This document shows, one piece after another, positions 59,790 through 64,000 of a stretch of 64,000 nt of DNA. The notes beneath the pieces are model-generated. The model was given only the letters and a program-made list of their open reading frames with translations. It did no database searches and was not told where the DNA came from. The position numbers were made by a program, and so were the translations under genes. The DNA is from Bactericera cockerelli (taxonomy: Eukaryota; Arthropoda; Insecta; Hemiptera; Triozidae): the NCBI GenBank assembly GCA_024516035.1, contig CM044964.1, positions 21,368,202 through 21,432,201 on the forward strand. The letters run 5' to 3'. Every line of letters starts with the position of its first letter. Position 1 is the first letter of the stretch.

Positions 59790-59845
59790 AAAGTCTGATC
59801 AAGGGTGGTGATAATGCCTTTGGCATTCTCTTCCGTACGACCACA
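59790..59845 (-). mobile_element. Element H-like fragment
   Basis: GTCTGATCAAGGGTGGTGAT, AATGCCTTTGGCATTCTCTT, CCGTACG; diverged from other H copies. Confidence 0.35.
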
Positions 59846-60169
59846 ACCACACCAGAATTCGCTTTGACAGCGTCAAATTTGTTGGCAGAGAAAATGATGA
59901 TAGCGAAATGGTCTAGCAATGTCGAGAAATGCACTAATTCATATTTCGCCCAGTTTTTTGACCCGGAACAAAGCTTAATGGGTAGGAAGGTATGAACCCA
60001 ACGAGTGACCCAATAATGTTACCCACTCAATCTATGAACAATAGAAGCTCTGGGTCGGTGTACTCAACTCATGGGTAGATGAATAATTTCGATGCCATAG
60101 AGTGAGAATGATGTGGAGATGTCGTGATACCATCCTTGAACGATGGGGAATATCAGTGCTAAGTCATGA

Positions 60170-60230
60170 CTTGAAAACTCGATTTTGTCTATTAAGTTTG
60201 CCCTAAATCTAATCCTGTTTCATAATTATT
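60170..60230. mobile_element. MITE-M end fragment
   Basis: TTGCCCTAAATCTAATCCTG, TTTCATAATTATT. Confidence 0.4.
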
Positions 60231-60296
60231 ATAACACTGTGCAATGAGCTAGAGATCCATGCTGATGATGCTCGATAAATTGTACCAAATTATGTC

Positions 60297-60427
60297 AGCC
60301 CAGGACGTATTATTATGTGGTGAAAATCCCAAGTAGGAGGATAAAATGTCATGTCGTGGCTGGGTTTCGAACTCCCGACCTCTGGATTACCAGAGTGACG
60401 CTTTGACCACTGAGCACCCGGGACAGA
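60297..60427 (-). mobile_element. SINE-F, near full length
   Basis: AGCCCAGGACGTATTATTAT, GGCTGGGTTTCGAACTCCCG (B box), ACCAGAGTGACGCTTTGACC, ACTGAGCACCCGGGACAG (A box). Confidence 0.8.
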
Positions 60428-60431
60428 TTAA

Positions 60432-60460
60432 TAGACCCTTTAGGTAACCACTAGACGAGG
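60432..60460 (-). mobile_element. SINE-A 3' fragment
   Basis: TAGACCCTTTAGGTAACCAC then TAGACGAGG; joined directly to the 5S head that follows. Confidence 0.45.
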
Positions 60461-60716
60461 TGCTGAATGCACCGGTTCTTGTAGGATCACCAAAGTTAAC
60501 CAACGTCCAGCGAGGTGAACACTCCGTGATGTTGACATTCCAGCTCAAACCAGGCTGGCTGAGGTTAATGTGGGTAGCAGGTTTGTGAGAATCCAGCGTA
60601 AGGAGGGTAAAAACCTTGTCGTGATATGACCATGCAGTTGAAAGTCACGTTATAACCAGCAAAAAAAAATCAAATCTAAAATACTTAATTGACCTTTTTC
60701 ATAGCCATATTTATCT
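60461..60716 (+). mobile_element. SINE-5S, full length
   Basis: TGCTGAATGCACCGGTTCTT, GTAGGATCACCAAAGTTAAC, CAACGTCCAGCGAGG is clearly the 5S rRNA-like head. Body: CCAGGCTGGCTGAGGTTAAT, GTGGGTAGCAGGTTTGTGAG. 3' end: TGATATGACCATGCAGTTGA, AACCAGCAAAAAAAAATC, plus the post-A segment AAATACTTAATTGACC shared with 49800-50092. Confidence 0.85.
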
Positions 60717-60721
60717 CAAAG

Positions 60722-60785
60722 AATCATTCCCGTCCTGATATGATCATGCAGTTATAAGCGAAATTAAAACCAAAAAAAAAATTGT
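60722..60785 (+). mobile_element. SINE-G/5S 3' end fragment
   Basis: ATTCCCGTCCTGATATGATC, ATGCAGTTATAAGCGAAATT, AAAACCAAAAAAA; a second 3' end directly behind the previous element. Confidence 0.6.
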
Positions 60786-61077
60786 TGCAGTTAGTGCAAC
60801 AAAATGGCTCTTCCTATTTTATTTTCATTCTATGGACGAAGCGTTGGAGATTAAAATTTCAATATTGGTACAGTGCAAAAATGATGTCAATAGACATGGA
60901 TAATAATATTCAAATTATTTAACGGTAAAATCACTTACACCCACCTAGGTCACACAAAGTTCTGAATCTTCAGACTGACACCAGAAATTCCTGATCCAAC
61001 ATAGGCTCACATACAGAGTAAGGTATGTTTTAAATAGATATTCAGCATACATAGGTAGGTACTAATTACATATCACC

Positions 61078-61327
61078 GTGGCTAAAGCAACACCGCCTAA
61101 GTCGCATTTTTTCAAAATTGAGATTTTTGTTCTAACGAATAGAAATGATTGTTTTGCACGTTGTGGCGAAGTTTTTTTCAAAAATTCCAAAAGAGAGCGC
61201 TATAGTTTCATTTTTAGTATCTCCGCAAATCTGATTTTGGCTACCAACACCGCCTATCATTTAGTCTGTTCTTATTGCCTCCTGTAAAATTGCAAAAAAT
61301 TAGATAGGCGGTGTTGCTTTAGCTGCG
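61078..61327. mobile_element. TIR element (MITE)
   Basis: Left GTGGCTAAAGCAACACCGCC; right in complement GCAGCTAAAGCAACACCGCC. About 40 bp of imperfect terminal inverted repeat (then TTTTTTCAAAATT vs TTTTTTGCAATTT). An internal CAACACCGCCTATCA repeats the terminus. The ORF across it has no domain. Confidence 0.7.
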
Positions 61328-61371
61328 ACGATATCATCATCATAGGGTGGCGTCATCGTATTTTTTAAATA

Positions 61372-61526
61372 TGAGTTTCACAGGCTCTTTTATTTCGTAC
61401 AAACAACCCAGCTACACAAATTAACCTCACCCAACCTGAGCGGGGCCCAGAAAATCAGGATCTCTGGACGACGCGACGTGCAGTACTTGCAGTAGTCACA
61501 ACCGTTACACCGCAAAGGCTGGCTAA
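61372..61526 (-). mobile_element. SINE-C end plus SINE-G fragment with internal deletion
   Basis: GAGTTTCACAGGCTCTTTTA (C end). Then CAGCTACACAAATTAACCTC and ACCCAACCTGAGCGGGG (G body), followed by GTAGTCACAACCGTTACACC, CAAAGGCTGGC (G head). The linker between body and head is missing. Confidence 0.65.
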
Positions 61527-61566
61527 AAAAAACTAACCCGGTCAGGATTCGAATCCAGGACTTCCT

Positions 61567-61765
61567 GTCCCGGTAGCTCAGAGGTAAAGGCGGCACTCTG
61601 TGAATCCAGAGATTCCAAAAGTCGCGGGTTCGTAACCCAGCCGGGACATGACAAGTTATTCTCCCATTTGGGATTTTTACCACAAAATAATACGTCTTGG
61701 GCTTACTGCTGGAATATACCTATGACTTAATAGTCTTAATCGGGCAGTATAAATAAGGCGATATT
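61567..61765 (+). mobile_element. SINE-F, full length, reference copy
   Basis: TGTCCCGGTAGCTCAGAGGT (A box), GTCGCGGGTTCGTAACCCAG (B box), CAGCCGGGACATGACAAGTT, ATACGTCTTGGGCTTACTGC, TTAATCGGGCAGTATAAATA, ending in ATTATT repeats. The head ends TGTCCCGG/CCGGGACA pair, so it is close to a tRNA acceptor stem. Confidence 0.8.
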
Positions 61766-61821
61766 ATTATATATTATATTATTATTATTATATTATTCCT
61801 TGATGAAAATAAACAAATCAA

Positions 61822-61896
61822 ACGGTTAAGTGGTAGAAAATGCTTTGCGCATTAACCTCGCCTGGTGGTTACCTTCCACTATAGAGTGATATTAAA
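61822..61896 (+). mobile_element. SINE-A 3' fragment
   Basis: AACGGTTAAGTGGTAGAAAA, TGCTTTGCGCATTAACCTCG, CCTGGTGGTTACCTTCCACT, ATAGAGTGATATT. Confidence 0.75.
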
Positions 61897-62049
61897 GTTT
61901 GGTCCACTCGCTTCGTGTGAGCTCATGAATATGTACATTACCTAAGATAATTGCTAGTACCGTTATTGACTCAGTCATCTGACTTTATCGGAATACAATG
62001 GGACCTATGGATCGCCTGTGATTTAATTTTTTAGAGCTATCATGATCAC

Positions 62050-62124
62050 ATTGATTACTCATTATATTAATTGATCACTCACATATTAATTGATCACTCA
62101 CATATGAATTGATCACTCACATGA
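62050..62124 (+). repeat. 19-bp minisatellite, about four units
   Basis: Unit AATTGATCACTCACATATT; TTGATCACTCAC recurs at 62071, 62090 and 62109, exactly 19 bp apart, with a degenerate unit to the left. Confidence 0.85.
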
Positions 62125-62149
62125 TAATAATTGGCAAGACGAAGGTATT

Positions 62150-62238
62150 AGTCAACTGGTTGAGGCCCTGGTCTGGTAATCCAGGTAGCTTTGGGATCCG
62201 TTGGTTCGAACCCCGCCCAGTGCATGAATTTTACTTAT
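62150..62238 (+). mobile_element. SINE-A 5' fragment
   Basis: TAGTCAACTGGTTGAGGCCC, TGGTCTGGTAATCCAGGTAG, GTTGGTTCGAACCCCGCCCA (B box), GTGCATGAATTTTA. 3' part lost. Confidence 0.75.
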
Positions 62239-62460
62239 ATAGGTAGCCCACATCACGAGACTTTAAACCTGAAGGGTCACCCATCAAATCTTCACCACGC
62301 TTCACGTGCCCTAACTTCAAGAATCATACGAGAACTAATGTATTCAACGTTCTTTAGTAACCGTCGCGTCGATGGACGGTTACTAAAGAGCCTCCATTAC
62401 CAGGGTAAAAATAATATAATATATTTTAAGGACTATAATTATTATCCACCCTTAAAAATA

Positions 62461-62829
62461 CAGGGTGTCTAATCTTTATAGAAAATTTCAGAATCAATTG
62501 TAGGGGACCATCTACGGACAAAAGAATCACACACCATTTTTTCGGGGAAAAAGTGCTATGAAGAAAATAATAATTCAGTTTTCAATGGCAATAGGCATGA
62601 AATATTAGTTGTTTTATTTCTTATATAATATAGTAATATAATATATACAGACATAAGAACTATTAGTACTTTAAAAAAAAAAAACTTAAGTTTTCTTGAA
62701 GTTTTCTTTTAAAAAAATTAAGTGATTTTTTCTTAATATTTTGAAAAATTGCCATACATAATTTTGGCCTTACAATGTCCCCTTAAATCGATACTGAAAT
62801 TTTCTATATAAAAAAAAGTGAACACCCTG
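62461..62829. mobile_element. TA-flanked MITE (Tc1/mariner-like)
   Basis: TA at 62459 and 62830. Ends CAGGGTGTCTAATCTTTATA and, in complement, CAGGGTGTTCACTTTTTTTT; then both carry TAGAAAATTTCAG and AGGGGAC. 369 bp, AT-rich, no ORF. The CAGGGTG start resembles the 30-kb palindrome. Confidence 0.8.
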
Positions 62830-62839
62830 TATTGTTTCA

Positions 62840-63630
62840 GGGTAAGTAGAAGAACACTTTATTGCGCTAACTCGCAATGTCATTAAACTACATTAGCGAA
62901 ATTGAATTAATGGTACATTCTAAAAATCCTCTCTTTGCAATAAACAAGAAAGAGTAGAACAAAAAAATCCAAGTCATAAAAGTAAAGTCGCCATTTATGG
63001 TCCTCAGTGGATCAATATTGTCAAACGCGCCGAATACTTTATAATCGGAGCGTCTCAAAGGATGAGGGACCATTTTAAGGACACAATCAAGGTTGTTGGA
63101 CGATTGAATTAGGAGGCAAAATTGGTTGCGAAATCGTTGAACCTTCGGACAACGTATTTTCGGAAAGGGTTCTATTGAAATCCTTTGAGTTCTTGGAAAA
63201 GGGTTTTGGCTTCTTTAGAATTTGGCAACTAATGAAGTGATAATAGTTCGGGTAGGTACAAAATAAAAAGTATTAGATTTATAGATTTACGAAATGCATA
63301 TAATAAAGTTGTTTGTTGTTAAGTTGGCAAGGGGCTTGACCTCGGTGTATTGGGCAATTTTCGGTGTGATTTATGTTTTTGCAAGGGTTTCTTCTGAAGG
63401 GTTTTGCTAGCCTCCTGAAGGGGTTTGCGATTTTATGATCCAATCCTGTCTTCAACAATTTTTTCGCTCCTCTTTTCGACAGTGTGACTTACCTCTTTGA
63501 ACTTTGTGCTCTTCTTCATTTTTTTTTTTTTTCTTTTTACTGGAGACATTCATAATATTGTTACAAAAACCCATCTGGTCTCCTCCAACATTTTGTTTGC
63601 TTCAACAAGAATTGGTCTATGGATATATCA
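62840..63630. other. No supported feature
   Basis: The sequence has a less AT-biased patch (62990-63430) with AAAAGGGTTTTGGCTTC and GAAGGGTTTTGCTAGC repeats, but no ORF or known repeat. Confidence 0.35.
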
Positions 63631-63631
63631 A

Positions 63632-63715
63632 TGTCTGTCCCGGTAGCTTCGTGGTTAAAGCGACACACTTGCTAGTGTAAATTAGGAGCTCTCAGTTTTG
63701 AACGAAACTAAGGTG
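63632..63715 (+). mobile_element. SINE-F head, diverged
   Basis: GTCTGTCCCGGTAGCTTCGT, GGTTAAAGCGACACACTTGC; the B-box region is degraded (CAGTTTTGAACGAAAC). Confidence 0.5.
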
Positions 63716-63916
63716 TGTTTCAAACCCCTCTAATGTTTTGTATAATCTAAAGGTCAAAATTACAAAAGAAAATACATACTAACTAGGTTTAGCGTAAGTA
63801 TAGCAGTATAGCACGCTCGTTTTGTTTTTCTTGACGTTGAAAAACCAATATTTTGCTTGATAAGCTACAATTCTACCATTTCTACCTCAATAGCCAACGT
63901 TCTTTTATTTCTTTTA

Positions 63917-63985
63917 GTGCACTGTGGTAGCCAACTAGTTCACGCGCTAGTCTGGTTATCAGTGTTCGGGTAACAGTTGGTCTAA
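63917..63985 (+). mobile_element. SINE-A head, diverged
   Basis: TAGTGCACTGTGGTAGCCAA, CTAGTTCACGCGCTAGTCTG, GTTATCAGTGTTCGGG; no body before the window nearly ends. Confidence 0.5.
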
Positions 63986-64000
63986 GGAGTAGATGTCGAG

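Noticed and set aside
60461..60530. 5S rRNA gene
   Set aside because: Only the promoter-bearing part of 5S is present, diverged and fused to a SINE body; no full 120-nt gene.

Overview
This window looks like repeat-dominated, AT-rich nuclear DNA of an animal, most likely an arthropod. An insect is my best guess; I could not settle the order or species. No bacterial-style operons, ribosome-binding sites or intact host genes are visible. Almost everything I can support is transposable-element sequence: one nearly intact LINE, a set of Pol III SINE families, many MITE-like inverted-repeat elements, and tandem repeats. Family names below (SINE-A, -B, -C, -E, -F, -G, -5S; elements D, H, I, K, L, M, N, O, P, Q, R, S, T, U) are local labels.

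Layout. 0-7.9 kb: SINE-A/B/C fragments, MITE-M, an Asp/Asn-rich repetitive ORF behind a possible TATA/Inr pair, an inverted pair of repeat D inside a broken MITE-N, and a decayed retrotransposon RT C-terminus. About 8.3-12.9 kb (minus strand): a two-ORF non-LTR retrotransposon. ORF1 is an RNA-binding-like protein; ORF2 has EEP endonuclease, reverse transcriptase and a terminal CCHC knuckle. 14-18.2 kb: a SINE-A nested in SINE-B, and a foldback element (S) with a 45-bp minisatellite nested in a MITE (R), flanked by an exact 8-bp duplication. 20-29.5 kb: dispersed repeats, a CT microsatellite, element L with 38-bp repeats, element K. 29.95-30.82 kb: an 865-bp nested palindrome. 31-44 kb: dense SINEs, a TTAA-flanked MITE, more of L. 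44.6-46.05 kb: two 19-bp minisatellites, one made of RFX X-box-like motifs. 47-57.5 kb: nested H-in-A and foldback-in-A insertions, hairpin MITE-O, GA microsatellite, a 5'-truncated retroelement endonuclease-like ORF, a 27-bp minisatellite. 57.9-64 kb: MITE-M, -N and two TIR MITEs.

Main result. At the LINE ORF1/ORF2 junction the minus strand carries the -1 frameshift heptamer A AAA AAC, an 8-nt spacer holding the ORF1 stop, and an 11-12 bp stem. The ORF2 frame is open from the heptamer and contains the first EEP endonuclease motif upstream of the first ORF2 AUG. This suggests ORF2 is made as an ORF1-ORF2 fusion by programmed frameshifting.

Second result. A tRNA-headed SINE (G) and a 5S-rRNA-headed SINE (5S) share one body and 3' end, so two Pol III promoter types drive the same tail.

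The LINE (and relatives represented by the H, I and RT-fragment 3' ends) would supply the machinery that mobilises the SINEs; the TIR elements would depend on DNA transposases absent from this window. All family calls come from reading the sequence; no database search was run.
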